From Sporolactobacillus sp. STSJ-5 (GTDB lineage: Bacteria; Bacillota; Bacilli; Bacillales; Sporolactobacillaceae): 64,000 bases of DNA. Made by a program: the position numbers and the translations under genes. Every line of letters starts with the position of its first letter. Within the stretch, counting starts at the first letter, position 1. Where the stretch lies: NCBI RefSeq assembly GCF_024385605.1, contig NZ_JANFOJ010000001.1, forward strand, positions 186,001-250,000, given 5' to 3'. The notes below the pieces were generated by a model that was not told the DNA's origin, did no database searches, and was given only the letters and a program-made list of their open reading frames with translations. Positions 1 through 9,446 of this stretch are shown here, piece after piece.

Positions 1-438
1 AACCAATCAGCCATCGAAAGCCGTATTCTATAGCTTTCCCTCTTTCTCACAAATCGTATTACCGATGGAAAAGCATTTCATGCCGAAGCAAATGTCGTCT
101 CAGCCGCCTTCAACATTAGTTTAAGGCTAACCAGCCGACCAAAAAAACGAGCAATCAGACCATGGTAAGTTTTCACAACCCTGTCAAAATGCCGATCGTT
201 CATGCACCTGACTTCTCGCCAATCAGCAAGTTTTCTATGTAGGCATTGTAACATAAAAAAATGCTTCCGATAAGCCATATGCCTTATCCTGTAAATTATG
301 TATGATAAAGAAAAACTTAGCGAGGCCAAGTCTTCGACGCCGGCCAAGCTTTAGTTTTTCTTATACTAATACCGCTAATCCCTTATCTTATATATGTTCT
401 TTTTGTGCAAAGAAAAAAGCATTGGTTTCTTTGTCTGT
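1..438. other. Gene-free stretch downstream of tig
   Basis: I see no supportable coding region here. Any clpX-like gene, which follows tig in B. subtilis, must lie beyond the window edge, if present. Positions about 305-410 hold a sequence that recurs in degenerate form near 36688-36785 (see findings). The rest is AT-rich without a convincing hairpin or RNA gene. Confidence 0.5.
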
Positions 439-479
439 AAAAAAATAATCATTGGGGACGAGACCGGTCGCCCGCCAAC
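439..479 (-). terminator. Probable terminator of tig
   Basis: On the minus strand, just after the tig stop, an imperfect GC-rich hairpin closed by TTGG/CCAA (arms around 452-478) is followed by a run of seven T (439-445). The stem has internal mismatches, so the call is moderate. It would make tig monocistronic. Confidence 0.5.
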
Positions 480-497
480 GATTTATTATGTCTTGCC

Positions 498-1805
498 TTA
501 TTTTTCTTCAGCTGCTGCTTTCGGCTTGCTGTTTTCAACAAGGAAATCAACTGCTTTACGTAGTTGAAGATCACCCTTAATGAAATCGGTGCCGCCCATT
601 GCTGCTTTAATCTGATCAGCACTGATCTTGTATTGTTCAGCCATCTTCTTCAGTTCTTCTTCAACTTCTTCGTCCGTTGCTTCGATTGATTCCGCTTTGG
701 CAATGGCTTCAAGTGTCAGATTGGCACGTACACGTTTTTCTGCATCGTCCTTCATCTGATCGCGAAGTGCGTCTTTGTCATTACCGGAAAACGAAGTATA
801 CATATCGAGCGTCATGCCTTGACCCTTCAGACGCTGTTCGAATTCCTTAAGGATATTGTCCTGTTCATTGGAAATCATAATTTCAGGAATATCAATTTCA
901 GCATTTTCGGCAGCTTGTTGAACAACGCTGTCACGTTTGCTGTTCACTGCATCTGCTTCTTTATGCTCTTTTTCATGATTCTTGATTTTTTCCTTCAGTG
1001 CGGCAAGCGTTTCAACTTCTTCATCGACATCTTTGGCGAATTCATCGTCAAGTTCAGGCAATTGTTTCTGCTTGATTTCATGAACGGTCACTTTGAAGGT
1101 CGCTTCTTTGCCTTTCAATTCTTCAGCGTGATAATCTTCCGGGAAGGTTACAACAACATCTTTTTCCGCGCCGGCTTTAACACCGATCAGTTGGTCTTCA
1201 AAACCTGGGATAAAAGATCCGGAGCCGATTTCGAGCGAATAGTTTTCTGCTTTTCCGCCTTCAAATTGCTTTCCGTCGACATAGCCGTCAAAATCAATAA
1301 CAACTGTATCGCCTTTTTCTACTTCACCGTCTTCTTTAACAACGAGTTCTGCATAGCGTTCTTGAAGATGCTTGATTTCGTGGTCAACGTCTTCGTCGGT
1401 CACTTCTGCGCTTTTTTCCTCAACTTCAAGCCCTTTGTAGTCGCCGAGCTTTACTTCAGGCTTAACCGTTACGTCTGCCTTAAGCACTAATTTCTTGCCT
1501 TTGCCGATTTCTTCGACATCAACTTGCGGCTTGTCTACAGGTTCGATACCCGTTTTGTCAATCGCTTCAGAATATGCGTCTGGAAGGACAAAATCAATGG
1601 CGTCCTCATAAAGAGCTTCTACACCGAACCGTTGTTCAAAGAGCACACGCGGTACTCTGCCCTTACGGAACCCGGGTACATTAACTTTCTTAACTACCTT
1701 TTTGAAGGCTTTATCCAATGCTTGGTTAAAACTTTCGGCATCCACTTCAAAAGTCAGAGTGCCGACATTGCCTTCTTTTTTTTCCCATTTTGCTTCTACA
1801 GTCAT
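498..1805 (-). CDS. tig: Trigger factor, ribosome-associated chaperone
   Basis: Trigger factor binds the ribosomal exit tunnel and shields nascent chains; it also has peptidyl-prolyl isomerase activity. The 435-residue length is normal. The N-terminal ribosome-docking signature GFRKGRVP lies at residues 45-52. An FKBP-type domain follows at about 155-245, with the helical C-terminal chaperone body after it. The ATG is preceded by GGAGGT nine bases upstream. Its neighbour upstream is a ysoA-like TPR gene, as in B. subtilis, which supports orthology. No clpX follows within the window; instead there is a probable terminator. Identification is secure. Confidence 0.97.
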   Translation of the reverse strand: MTVEAKWEKKEGNVGTLTFEVDAESFNQALDKAFKKVVKKVNVPGFRKGRVPRVLFEQRFGVEALYEDAIDFVLPDAYSEAIDKTGIEPVDKPQVDVEEIGKGKKLVLKADVTVKPEVKLGDYKGLEVEEKSAEVTDEDVDHEIKHLQERYAELVVKEDGEVEKGDTVVIDFDGYVDGKQFEGGKAENYSLEIGSGSFIPGFEDQLIGVKAGAEKDVVVTFPEDYHAEELKGKEATFKVTVHEIKQKQLPELDDEFAKDVDEEVETLAALKEKIKNHEKEHKEADAVNSKRDSVVQQAAENAEIDIPEIMISNEQDNILKEFEQRLKGQGMTLDMYTSFSGNDKDALRDQMKDDAEKRVRANLTLEAIAKAESIEATDEEVEEELKKMAEQYKISADQIKAAMGGTDFIKGDLQLRKAVDFLVENSKPKAAAEEK

Positions 1806-2023
1806 TTATTTTTTACCTCCAACATCTATCTTCATGCTTTTTCAGCATATTGGCTTTCTGCCTGAATTGCGCGCAAACATCCGCCATTTGTTATGCCGAC
1901 TCGAGAGCGCCGCAAGCAGTGCTCTTCAGCAAAGCAATGACAACCCTGTTATTATAACATAAGAGTTTCCTATGAAAAACTTATTTGTAACAAATTATCG
2001 ACATAAGTGCCCGTTTCAATACC

Positions 2024-3082
2024 TTAGGACCAAATGCCATGCGCCTCCGCCTCGCGCAGTAATTGCTCAGCCAGCTGATAGTCATCATCATTCACTTGAA
2101 AACGTTCAAGCACCCTGCTTATCTCACGTTTTGATTCTGCAGCCATTGCACGTATGCAGAACAACGCTGCCCAAACCTTTGACGAATCCGGTCTGAGCGG
2201 CTTCGGATAGAGATTCATAGTAAACGTCCGTTCCATTTCAACCGCCAGATCCGCAAGTGTTGGATTATCCGAATCCATTTCCATCCTGATTTCTTTTTCG
2301 ATTTGATCGGCAAACTTCTTATGAAGAAATTCTTCGCTCTCCAATTTAGCTTTATAAATGTGTCCAAACTTTCGAACCGAAATCTCCTTTGCAAGATCGC
2401 CTTCTTTAATCGCGCAGAGAAGCATTGTCTTTATTTCAGAGTGCTGCTTCTCATCAAGAAGAAATCGTTTGATTTCCGGAAGGTGAGATGCTCTTAATTG
2501 GTTTGCCAAATTATGAAGCAGCAGCATCTGATTTTTTGAATCTGCTTTTTCAAGTGCTGGCCAATCCACCGATTGTACTTCATCATGTTCCGAGTACTCC
2601 CGATTTGGCTCATCTTCCACCTGATCGCCCAAATCATCATTGCTCCATTCAGGTTCATGAAGACGAATTTGACAGAATTTCTTCATGTGACGAAGAAATT
2701 CCTTAAGTTCCGGAGGAATCGGTCTCTTTTTGCTCACGGCCATAATTTTATGGAGTGCAGTTGTATAATCTTTACGTTCAATAAGAATCGTCAAGTAGAG
2801 ACGAAACACGTCATAATAGTAAGATGTATTCTCTTCCAGCAGCATAATGACCGCTTCTTCTGCTTCACGGTAATCGCCAAGTTCAACGGAGCACACAGCC
2901 CATCCGTACAGTGCACGAATGTCATGGATGTCTTGACCAAGCAATTCCCCAAACAGCTCGCGCGCATTGCCGTATTTTTTCTCTTCAACCAGTGACATCG
3001 CCTTACTGAGCAAATGATCCTCCAAATTAGGAAACATGATCAGCTTATTATTGTCGCCGTTTCGCTTACCTTTATTTTTCAT
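2024..3082 (-). CDS. ysoA: TPR-repeat protein, YsoA-like
   Basis: A 352-residue soluble protein whose N-terminal half reads as helical tetratricopeptide-type repeats (for example residues 18-60, rich in A/L/Y at TPR spacing, with the sequence GWAVCSVELGDYREAEEA). The C-terminal half is acidic and helical with no motif I recognise. TPR proteins scaffold protein interactions; the function of YsoA is not established. It lies directly upstream of tig in the same orientation, the B. subtilis arrangement, which is the main reason for the symbol. The chosen ATG has only a weak ribosome binding site (a GGGACGGGC stretch just upstream). Confidence 0.75.
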   Translation of the reverse strand: MKNKGKRNGDNNKLIMFPNLEDHLLSKAMSLVEEKKYGNARELFGELLGQDIHDIRALYGWAVCSVELGDYREAEEAVIMLLEENTSYYYDVFRLYLTILIERKDYTTALHKIMAVSKKRPIPPELKEFLRHMKKFCQIRLHEPEWSNDDLGDQVEDEPNREYSEHDEVQSVDWPALEKADSKNQMLLLHNLANQLRASHLPEIKRFLLDEKQHSEIKTMLLCAIKEGDLAKEISVRKFGHIYKAKLESEEFLHKKFADQIEKEIRMEMDSDNPTLADLAVEMERTFTMNLYPKPLRPDSSKVWAALFCIRAMAAESKREISRVLERFQVNDDDYQLAEQLLREAEAHGIWS

Positions 3083-3172
3083 CTTGCCCGTCCCGCTTCC
3101 ATTACCTTTTTTTTAGAATATCAGTTTCCTTTCAGCTTAGCAATGAGTAACTTGGAAGCGATCCGTCTCTTT

Positions 3173-4417
3173 TCATTCAAATGAAAATGCCCATGCACCT
3201 TTTCGGAATACCGGCACTCGGGAACCATCTTCCATTATTCCATCAATATCGAGTTCACCTGACCCAACCATGAAGTCTTCATGGATCAAACTGTCATTGA
3301 CGCCTGCCTTATCCAAGCCTTCTTCGTCTAAGTCATTTCCGCCTTCGATACAGGTTGGATATGCCTTCCCAAGAGCTAAATGACAGGATGCATTTTCATC
3401 AAATAGTGTATTGTAAAACACGAGCCCCGACTCAGATACCGGGGAGTGATGCGGTACAAGTGCAACCTCGCCGAGACGCCGCGCATTCGGATCTGAATCC
3501 AGCAAATGCTTCAGTGCTTCTTCACCTTTTTCTGCCTTGAAATCAACAACTTCGCCATCTTTAAAAGTCAATGAAAAATGATCAATGACACGTCCATCAG
3601 CATTCAGCGGCATTGTGCTGGAAACCGTGCCGTTTACGCCTCGCTTATCAGGCAGGGTAAAAACCTCTTCAGTTGGAATATTAGCATTAAAAGGAATTCC
3701 TGATGTTGAAGGACCTGAACCGCCGCTCCAAATATGTCCGACCGGCAAGTTGATGGTCAGGTCAGTACCCGGTGCATGATAGATCAATTGTTTGAACCTT
3801 TTGCTGTTCATAAAATCGCTCGCCTTATGTATGGTTTCATTATGAGTATCCCATGCAGCAATAGGATCGTCATTTCCGCTCACTCTGCTGATGCGAAGAA
3901 TTTCTTCCATTAGAAGTGTCTGTGCTTCCGCCAGCGCTTTATCAGGGAAAACCTTTTTTGCCCATGCCTTTGTCGGATAAGCGATGATTGACCACTGTGT
4001 CTCATCCTTCATAATGCATGCCATATATGATTTGAGTCCGTTGCTGGTCGCTTTCATAAATGCGCCGACACGTGCTCCGTCCATTTGATCCAGCAAATCG
4101 GGATTTGGTCCGTAAATATGCAATACCGCATAGTTATCCTTAACCGCTGAATTCTGCGCAACGAATTTCCATTCAGGAATTTGTTTCAGGGCCTCTTCCG
4201 GTGCATATTCCAAACGAAGACGTTCGATTTCGTCATCACCCCACCGCAATGTCACATCTTTTGCGCCCGCTTTATATGCTTCTTCAGCCACAAGATGTGC
4301 AAATGGAGCTGCTTCAATCGGACAAGTAAGATAAAGTCCTTGCCCTGGTTGCAGATTAACACCTGTTTTAATTGCCAATTTCGCAAATTTTTCTAATGCT
4401 TCCTTGAATTGATCCAT
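3173..4417 (-). CDS. Aminopeptidase, peptidase family M29 (AmpS/PepS-like)
   Basis: Family M29 enzymes are cytoplasmic two-metal aminopeptidases that trim N-terminal residues from peptides. The 414-residue length is typical (about 410). The C-terminal half carries the metal-ligand region: acidic residues around GEVALVPHHSPVSESG, then a CHLALG histidine block and an IHEDFMVG histidine. The N-terminal part resembles AmpS of Bacillus. A strong GGAGGT stands seven bases before the ATG. Downstream is ysoA in the same direction with about 90 bases between; no terminator is obvious, so they may be co-transcribed. In B. subtilis this position holds leu/ilv genes, so it marks the start of a lineage-specific block. 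Confidence 0.9.
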   Translation of the reverse strand: MDQFKEALEKFAKLAIKTGVNLQPGQGLYLTCPIEAAPFAHLVAEEAYKAGAKDVTLRWGDDEIERLRLEYAPEEALKQIPEWKFVAQNSAVKDNYAVLHIYGPNPDLLDQMDGARVGAFMKATSNGLKSYMACIMKDETQWSIIAYPTKAWAKKVFPDKALAEAQTLLMEEILRISRVSGNDDPIAAWDTHNETIHKASDFMNSKRFKQLIYHAPGTDLTINLPVGHIWSGGSGPSTSGIPFNANIPTEEVFTLPDKRGVNGTVSSTMPLNADGRVIDHFSLTFKDGEVVDFKAEKGEEALKHLLDSDPNARRLGEVALVPHHSPVSESGLVFYNTLFDENASCHLALGKAYPTCIEGGNDLDEEGLDKAGVNDSLIHEDFMVGSGELDIDGIMEDGSRVPVFRKGAWAFSFE

Positions 4418-4501
4418 GTCATTACCTCCGCTTCTATTGTTTTATTATAGCGAACTTGCCGCGTATGGAAAACATTGGACACTAAAGGTGGCCAGTACAG
4501 C

Positions 4502-4529
4502 ATGACAAGAACGTATATTCGTGTATAAT
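4502..4529 (+). promoter_or_regulatory. Promoter with LexA-like (SOS) box for the YolD-like gene
   Basis: A sigma-A-like promoter is formed by ATGACA (4502-4507) and TATAAT (4524-4529) with 16 bases between. Inside the spacer, 4508-4521 reads AGAAC-GTAT-ATTCG. This differs from the Bacillus LexA/DinR consensus CGAAC-N4-GTTCG at one base in each half. A repressor here would block RNA polymerase. YolD-family genes in B. subtilis belong to SOS-regulated units, which fits. Confidence 0.55.
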
Positions 4530-4593
4530 AATCGTAAGGAATCTTGCTGTACCGCAATAGAAAACAAATGATTACGGAAAGGGAAGGCAAGGT

Positions 4594-4941
4594 ATGAAAA
4601 ATAATAAACTGACAAACGGATCGAACATGCGCTGGGAATCAAGCCGCATGATGCTGCCCGAGCATGTACAAGCGCTCCGCGAATTAGCACGTGAAGAGTC
4701 AAAAAGAGAACGTCCTTACTTAGATGAACAGAGACTCGAGGAGATCGAGCAGATTGTTCGTGAAGCAGCTCTCACCAAAAAGTCAGTGAATATCGACTCC
4801 TTTCATAACGGAGTCATTCAAAAGATCCCCCAATGCCACTTATCGATTGATGAAAATAAGCGATGTCTTCATATCAGCGATCAATGGGGTATGCTCCATA
4901 ACATATCTCCTCGTGATATCATCGACATTCGGTTCAACTAA
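4594..4941 (+). CDS. YolD-like family protein
   Basis: A 115-residue protein with the YolD-family hallmark SRMMLPEHVQALREL near residues 16-30, followed by an acidic helical stretch and a small beta domain ending in SPRDIIDI. YolD-like proteins are usually encoded beside Y-family DNA polymerases (UvrX/YqjW) and belong to the SOS regulon; their biochemical role is not settled. Here no polymerase gene is adjacent, so the gene is solitary. A promoter with a LexA-like box lies 65 bases upstream, keeping the SOS link. The ATG follows AAGGCAAGGT. Confidence 0.8.
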   Translation: MKNNKLTNGSNMRWESSRMMLPEHVQALRELAREESKRERPYLDEQRLEEIEQIVREAALTKKSVNIDSFHNGVIQKIPQCHLSIDENKRCLHISDQWGMLHNISPRDIIDIRFN

Positions 4942-4943
4942 AA

Positions 4944-4970
4944 AAACCGGCATACATGAATTGCCGGTTT
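4944..4970 (-). terminator. Terminator between convergent genes
   Basis: A perfect 9-bp stem AAACCGGCA / TGCCGGTTT with a 9-base loop. On the minus strand it is followed by seven T, so it mainly ends the membrane-protein gene at 4981-5472. It may also stop the YolD-like transcript from the other side. Confidence 0.85.
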
Positions 4971-4980
4971 AAACAGACAT

Positions 4981-5472
4981 TCAATTGTTGCGGTCGCGGT
5001 GACGCATCATTCGCAAATGGAGCGGAATGACCAGCCAATATACGAGTACGAAGACAATGAGCGAGCCAATGCCGCTCCATCCTTTATCTCTAAAATAGCC
5101 GACCCATTCAATGCCCCAGTAGGAAAGCATTGAAATCATTGTGAACAGAACAACCATAAGCCATCTATTCTTCTCCGTTCTAAAATTCGAGAAGATAACG
5201 GCTAATGAAGAAGGAATAAAAGAAAAAGCCATGAAGTCGCCCAAGCCTGTAATATGTGCACTGCCTACATCGTAGAAATCGAGCACATTCCCGGTGATCG
5301 TATCCAGCATCCATGTAATGAACCCGAATACACCATAGGTCAAATAAATTTCTCTCCACGTCAATTGCTTTTTTTTCATAAAAAGCGCAAACAAAAGGAG
5401 CAAAATTGAAAGTGTAATTGGAAACCATGAACCTTTAGATGTTAAATCCAGATTTTTCACAATCGTATTCAT
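4981..5472 (-). CDS. Multi-pass membrane protein, CBO0543-like
   Basis: A 163-residue protein with about five hydrophobic segments (near 17-32, 47-60, 83-95, 104-122 and 134-152). Charged K/R-rich loops lie between them, and the C-terminus is basic (RMMRHRDRNN). Size, the WREIYLTYG motif and the segment pattern resemble CBO0543-type membrane proteins of Bacillales and Clostridia, a family without known function. The assignment is from memory of the family's look and is moderate. It ends in a strong intrinsic terminator and stands alone. Confidence 0.55.
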   Translation of the reverse strand: MNTIVKNLDLTSKGSWFPITLSILLLLFALFMKKKQLTWREIYLTYGVFGFITWMLDTITGNVLDFYDVGSAHITGLGDFMAFSFIPSSLAVIFSNFRTEKNRWLMVVLFTMISMLSYWGIEWVGYFRDKGWSGIGSLIVFVLVYWLVIPLHLRMMRHRDRNN

Positions 5473-5596
5473 TTTGTTTTCTCCTCAGCAAGGATCTGCA
5501 CGATTCACTTACGATTAAAGAATAGTATTTCCGTAATGAAAGGTTTCAATTCACATCAATGGATTTGTTATACTTAGAACAAGGTGAGGTGATTCC

Positions 5597-6268
5597 ATGT
5601 GCGGTCGATTTACGCTGATTGCGCCCTATGAATACATTGTTCATCGTTTTCAAATACAACATGCTGCTGAAAAAGAAGACTATACAGCTAATTATAATAT
5701 TGCACCTGGTCAAAAGATTCTTTCTGTTGTTAAAGGGAGTAAAGGAAACCGCATGGGCTATCTTCACTGGGGGTTGATTCCATCCTGGGCGATGGATGAC
5801 AAAATCGGCTATAAGCTGATTAACGCTCGAGCCGAGAGCCTCTTGCAGAAGCCAAGCTTTCGAGAGCCTTTTCTCAGAAAGCGCTGCCTTATTATCGCCG
5901 ATTCGTTCTATGAATGGGACCATCATGCTTCAAAGCAAAGAATTCCCTACCGGTTTACCATGAAGTCCAACGAACTCTTTGCTATGGCGGGCTTATGGGA
6001 TTCATGGACGACAAAGGACCATCAATTGGTTTACAGTTGCACAATTATTACTACAGAAGCAAATGCATTAATGCAACCCATTCATGACCGTATGCCGGTT
6101 ATTTTAACCAAAGAGGACGAAGACAAATGGCTGAACCCCGATACGGAAACAAAAGAACTGATGCGCATGCTTAAGCCCTTCGATCCTGAACACATGCAAT
6201 CCTATGAAGTCTCGCAAGATGTAAATGCAGTGCGCAACAATGCGCCTTACCTTATCAAGAAGATGTAA
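5597..6268 (+). CDS. SRAP-domain protein (YedK/HMCES family)
   Basis: SRAP proteins shield abasic sites in single-stranded DNA by forming a thiazolidine crosslink through Cys2. The sequence begins MCGRFTL, so after removal of Met the cysteine is N-terminal. Further family blocks are present: NIAPGQ, WGLIPSWA, NARAES, the SFYEWD block, and the HDRMPVIL histidine near the end. Length (223) is standard. AGGTGAGGTG precedes the ATG. B. subtilis homologues are YoqW/YobE. It is not in an evident operon, though a YjcZ-type peptide gene follows 87 bases later. Confidence 0.93.
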   Translation: MCGRFTLIAPYEYIVHRFQIQHAAEKEDYTANYNIAPGQKILSVVKGSKGNRMGYLHWGLIPSWAMDDKIGYKLINARAESLLQKPSFREPFLRKRCLIIADSFYEWDHHASKQRIPYRFTMKSNELFAMAGLWDSWTTKDHQLVYSCTIITTEANALMQPIHDRMPVILTKEDEDKWLNPDTETKELMRMLKPFDPEHMQSYEVSQDVNAVRNNAPYLIKKM

Positions 6269-6355
6269 GGCTACATCGGTAAATGGGCATCCGCTCAATC
6301 ACGAAAACCCATCTCTTCATATAATAAATTATCAAGTGATGAGGAGGTGTCTGCC

Positions 6356-6457
6356 ATGGGTTGCGAAACGAGCGGATGGGGCTATGGCAACGGTTTTGCG
6401 CTGCTGATTGTTCTATTTATCTTGCTTGTCATCATCGGTGCTGCTTATTGCTATTGA
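6356..6457 (+). CDS. YjcZ-family small sporulation protein
   Basis: A 33-residue protein starting MGCETSGWGYGNGFALL, then one hydrophobic helix ending in IGAAYCY. This is the pattern of the YjcZ/CmpA-like family of tiny sporulation proteins (Gly/Tyr-rich head, a FALLIVLFILL helix). GGAGGTG stands eight bases before the ATG. The short length kept it below usual ORF cut-offs. It has two cysteines (residues 3 and 32), which is more than I recall in typical members. Confidence 0.85.
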   Translation: MGCETSGWGYGNGFALLIVLFILLVIIGAAYCY

Positions 6458-6551
6458 TTCTGAAACGCCGCCCTGGCTTTACCTGTAAACTCTTTCTTTA
6501 GAGCTGCCACATGAACTAAGCCGTCTTTTAGAACTATGTGACACATACAAG

Positions 6552-6587
6552 TCAAAAAAAATCCGCCGTTCATCTTGAGCGGGCGGA
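6552..6587 (-). terminator. Terminator of the iron alcohol dehydrogenase gene
   Basis: Stem TCCGCC (6562-6567) with GGCGGA (6582-6587), followed on the minus strand by eight T. It ends the gene at 6611-7774. Confidence 0.85.
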
Positions 6588-6610
6588 CTTTTTGATCTTG
6601 TTATTTAGTA

Positions 6611-7774
6611 TTAAAGAGATGCCTTGTAAATAGCAAGTACATCCTCACGATTTAATTTCTTGAACTGACCAAATATACCTCTGGCCATCGCGCGATCTGC
6701 AAGCAGGTCCAGTTTGCTGTCATCAATTTCGTAATCTGCTAGCCTGCTTGGTGCACCGATCTTCGACCAGAACGAACGCAGTGACTCAATACCCTCAAGT
6801 GCAACCTCGCGATCCGTCTTACCTTCCGATTGAACATGGAAAACACGCTCAGCCATCTGTTTGAAACGGCCGACATTGACATCAAGATTATGTTTCATCC
6901 AATTTGGAAATAAAATAGCTAATCCGCCGCCATGAGGGATGTCATACACTGCAGAAACAGCATGCTCCAAATTGTGTGAAGCCCAATCTCCATTGAATCC
7001 CATCGAGACCATACCGTTCAGTGCCATCGTCCCGCAGTAAAGGATCGTTTCGCGAAGATCATAATTTTCAAGATCATCGACAAGTTTCGGAGCAGCCTCT
7101 ATAACGGTTTGAAGGATGGATTCGCACAGCCTGTCTTGCAGCGGCGTATGTTCTGTCGGATGAAAATAATGTTCAAAGACATGTGCCATCATATCCACCA
7201 TGCCATAAATTGTTTGATTTTTAGGCACAGAAAAGGTAAACGTCGGATCCAAGATTGAGAAAGCCGGATACGAATTGGCACAGCTCCACCCATACTTTTC
7301 ATGTGTTTCCCAGTTAGTAATCACTGAGCTAGGATTCATTTCCGATCCCGTTGCGGCCAATGTTAGGACTGTACCAAACGGCAGTGCATCTGTAGGCAGT
7401 TTCTTACGGGTAATAAATTGCCATGGGTCACCGTCAAACTTTGCACCAACAGCAATCGCTTTGGTACAATCAATGACGCTCCCGCCGCCGACAGCAAGCA
7501 GAAATTCGATTCCATTATCTGCGCATAGAGCAATTCCCTTCTTAACCGTGGAAAGCCGTGGATTCGGTTCTACACCTTGCAGCTCATAAACCTCCGCATC
7601 AATTCCATTCAAGATGTCCTTGACTTGGTCATATAAACCTGAGCGTTTAATGCTGCCTCCGCCATAAACAAGCAAAACGCGCGTTCCGTATTTAGGCAGC
7701 TCGTCCTTTAATTTTTCCAGTTGACCCTTACCAAAGATCAATTTCGTCGGATTGTGAAAAATAAAGTTATCCAT
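6611..7774 (-). CDS. Iron-containing alcohol (butanol) dehydrogenase, YugJ/BdhA type
   Basis: NAD(P)H-dependent group III alcohol dehydrogenases reduce aldehydes such as butyraldehyde. The N-terminal Rossmann-like half holds GGGS(V)IDCTK. The C-terminal metal-binding half has the histidine run in [10 protein letters not shown] and the [18 protein letters not shown] signature. Length 387 equals B. subtilis YugJ/YugK. The N-terminus [15 protein letters not shown] is also typical. It is monocistronic, with its own terminator. The physiological substrate cannot be told from sequence; fermentative ethanol or butanol-type reduction is likely. Confidence 0.92.
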   Translation of the reverse strand: MDNFIFHNPTKLIFGKGQLEKLKDELPKYGTRVLLVYGGGSIKRSGLYDQVKDILNGIDAEVYELQGVEPNPRLSTVKKGIALCADNGIEFLLAVGGGSVIDCTKAIAVGAKFDGDPWQFITRKKLPTDALPFGTVLTLAATGSEMNPSSVITNWETHEKYGWSCANSYPAFSILDPTFTFSVPKNQTIYGMVDMMAHVFEHYFHPTEHTPLQDRLCESILQTVIEAAPKLVDDLENYDLRETILYCGTMALNGMVSMGFNGDWASHNLEHAVSAVYDIPHGGGLAILFPNWMKHNLDVNVGRFKQMAERVFHVQSEGKTDREVALEGIESLRSFWSKIGAPSRLADYEIDDSKLDLLADRAMARGIFGQFKKLNREDVLAIYKASL

Positions 7775-7887
7775 GATTCTACCGCCTCACTGTTCAATGT
7801 ACACACGAAGAAATGTGCAGTTACGTTTCTATTATATACGCAAAACTGATCGAATCGCACCATGGAAGCCCATGCTTTGAGCTAAGA

Positions 7888-8412
7888 TTACTTCAACTTT
7901 ACAGTTACATCGACCGATCCGTCCATTGAACTGAGAGCAGAAACATCGGAGGTTATTTTTCCGAGAGGTATACCTGGGGAGTCCATCTTCGGCTGATTAC
8001 CTTTGCTAACCGGTGTCGGGCCGAAGAAAACGCAGAAGGAATTTCCTTCCGGCCATAGTCCGACTTCGCCAACATCAAATTGATCTGTTTTCTTGCCTTC
8101 AGAAGGAATGGATTTTGGAATTTCACCATAGTATTCACCTTCACCCCAACGGCTGGCTTTGATTTTCATTGGCATCGTCTTGATTAGCGCCTGTGCCGAG
8201 GGGTTGTCATAGAGATCCATTTCAAACGTTTTGCCGTCAATAGTCACAATGGCCGTTTTTCCACTCCGTTTTTGGGTTGTACTAGTGCTGGTGTCACTTT
8301 TCGCCGATACCGTTGAATGCTCCGTATCCGATTTTGGACTCGAGGAAGTGTTTGATCCGCATGCAGAAAGGAGCAAAAAAAATAAGAGCATTGCTATGGC
8401 TAACTGCTTCAT
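7888..8412 (-). CDS. Lipoprotein with cyclophilin-like fold domain
   Basis: A 174-residue protein with a lipobox LLLSAC (Cys18), then a Ser/Thr-rich linker to about residue 48. A cyclophilin-like domain follows: IDGKTFEMDLYDNPSAQAL, YYGEIPKSIP, DVGEVGLWPEGNSFCVFFGPTP and a closing strand VDVTVKLK. Domains of this kind (Cyclophil_like2) occur in many Firmicutes secreted proteins; they keep the fold but enzymatic activity is doubtful. It would be anchored on the outer face of the membrane. No operon partner. Confidence 0.8.
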   Translation of the reverse strand: MKQLAIAMLLFFLLLSACGSNTSSSPKSDTEHSTVSAKSDTSTSTTQKRSGKTAIVTIDGKTFEMDLYDNPSAQALIKTMPMKIKASRWGEGEYYGEIPKSIPSEGKKTDQFDVGEVGLWPEGNSFCVFFGPTPVSKGNQPKMDSPGIPLGKITSDVSALSSMDGSVDVTVKLK

Positions 8413-8626
8413 GAAAAAGTCTCCTTCATTCTGACTTTAACATTAATTATAACAGTAAATTTTTTATTGACTAAATATTCTGCTTATATGTGATTTAAAG
8501 TCATCATCCTGTCACAATTTTTCAAACATCCGTATCCTGATTTTTGAATTCTTGTTCCCAAAGGCGGATAATGATTGTACAAAATAGTGACAATTAATGA
8601 ACATAAGCTTAAGGATGTGTTTCTGC

Positions 8627-9268
8627 TTGTTTTTGACCAACTATCGATTTCTCCAATGGAGTATTGCAATCAGTGTCGCCGTATTCGTTATTTGCTTTGC
8701 CATTATCGCTACGCTCGGCTTTACACCGCTGTATTATTTTGATGTCCGGCATTTAAATATTGCCGAACAAACCGGCATCGGCAATGCACGTATTGCTGAA
8801 AATTATAATTACACGATTTTATATTTGTTAAATCCGTTTTCACAGTCATTTGACCTTCCCTCACTTGCCTCTTCGACTGGCGGGCGCATTCATTTTCAGG
8901 ATGTGAAAAGAATTTTTACGGCAATCGAAGTCCTGTTTGTTTTATCGGCAGTCATCAGTGCCATCGGTATCAGAAAGAATATAAGATATCGCGACTATTC
9001 TTTTTTAAAGCCGGCGGCTATCGTGCTCACTTTATTTACCATCATACCGCTGCTCATGTTCGCTATCGATTTTAATCGTACATTCATCATGTTCCATAAA
9101 CTATTTTTTAGGAACAATTATTGGATTTTCGATCCAAGTACAGACCCGATCATTAACATCCTTCCGGAAACATTCTTTCTACACGCAGCCCTGCTTATTC
9201 TTGGTATTATCGCGATTTGCATTACGGCAATGGTTTTAATCAATCGAAGACTGGCAGTAAACAACTAA
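8627..9268 (+). CDS. TIGR01906 / DUF1461 integral membrane protein
   Basis: A membrane protein with four hydrophobic segments and the family's diagnostic C-terminal region (residues roughly 160-195: FHKLFFRNNYWIFDPSTD, then ILPETFF). I chose a TTG start at 8627 because AAGGATG stands nine bases upstream. An in-frame ATG at 8597 lacks any ribosome binding site. With the TTG the protein has 213 residues, close to the family norm. Function of the family is unknown. The SDR gene follows 178 bases later without a clear terminator between. Confidence 0.8.
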   Translation: MFLTNYRFLQWSIAISVAVFVICFAIIATLGFTPLYYFDVRHLNIAEQTGIGNARIAENYNYTILYLLNPFSQSFDLPSLASSTGGRIHFQDVKRIFTAIEVLFVLSAVISAIGIRKNIRYRDYSFLKPAAIVLTLFTIIPLLMFAIDFNRTFIMFHKLFFRNNYWIFDPSTDPIINILPETFFLHAALLILGIIAICITAMVLINRRLAVNN

Positions 9269-9446
9269 ATCTTTGGATCTGATCGCTGTTTCAGCACGAA
9301 ATCCCACTTCTCCATTTTCCATTGACACGGATCGGATACGTACTTATTCTTCGTCTCATGTCCCAGAGCGACAGCCGCTCATGTTTCAAATTCCTCAAAA
9401 AAGGAATAAGAATAAAGAGCACGACATCAAGGAGGCATTTTTTTAT

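Noticed and set aside
317-353. GC-rich block near 317-353 as an intrinsic terminator
   Set aside because: The arms are partial direct repeats, not inverted ones, so no stable stem forms.
819-1490. 223-codon frame on the plus strand opposite tig
   Set aside because: It is the reverse frame of a strongly conserved tig coding sequence, Phe-rich and without ribosome binding site.
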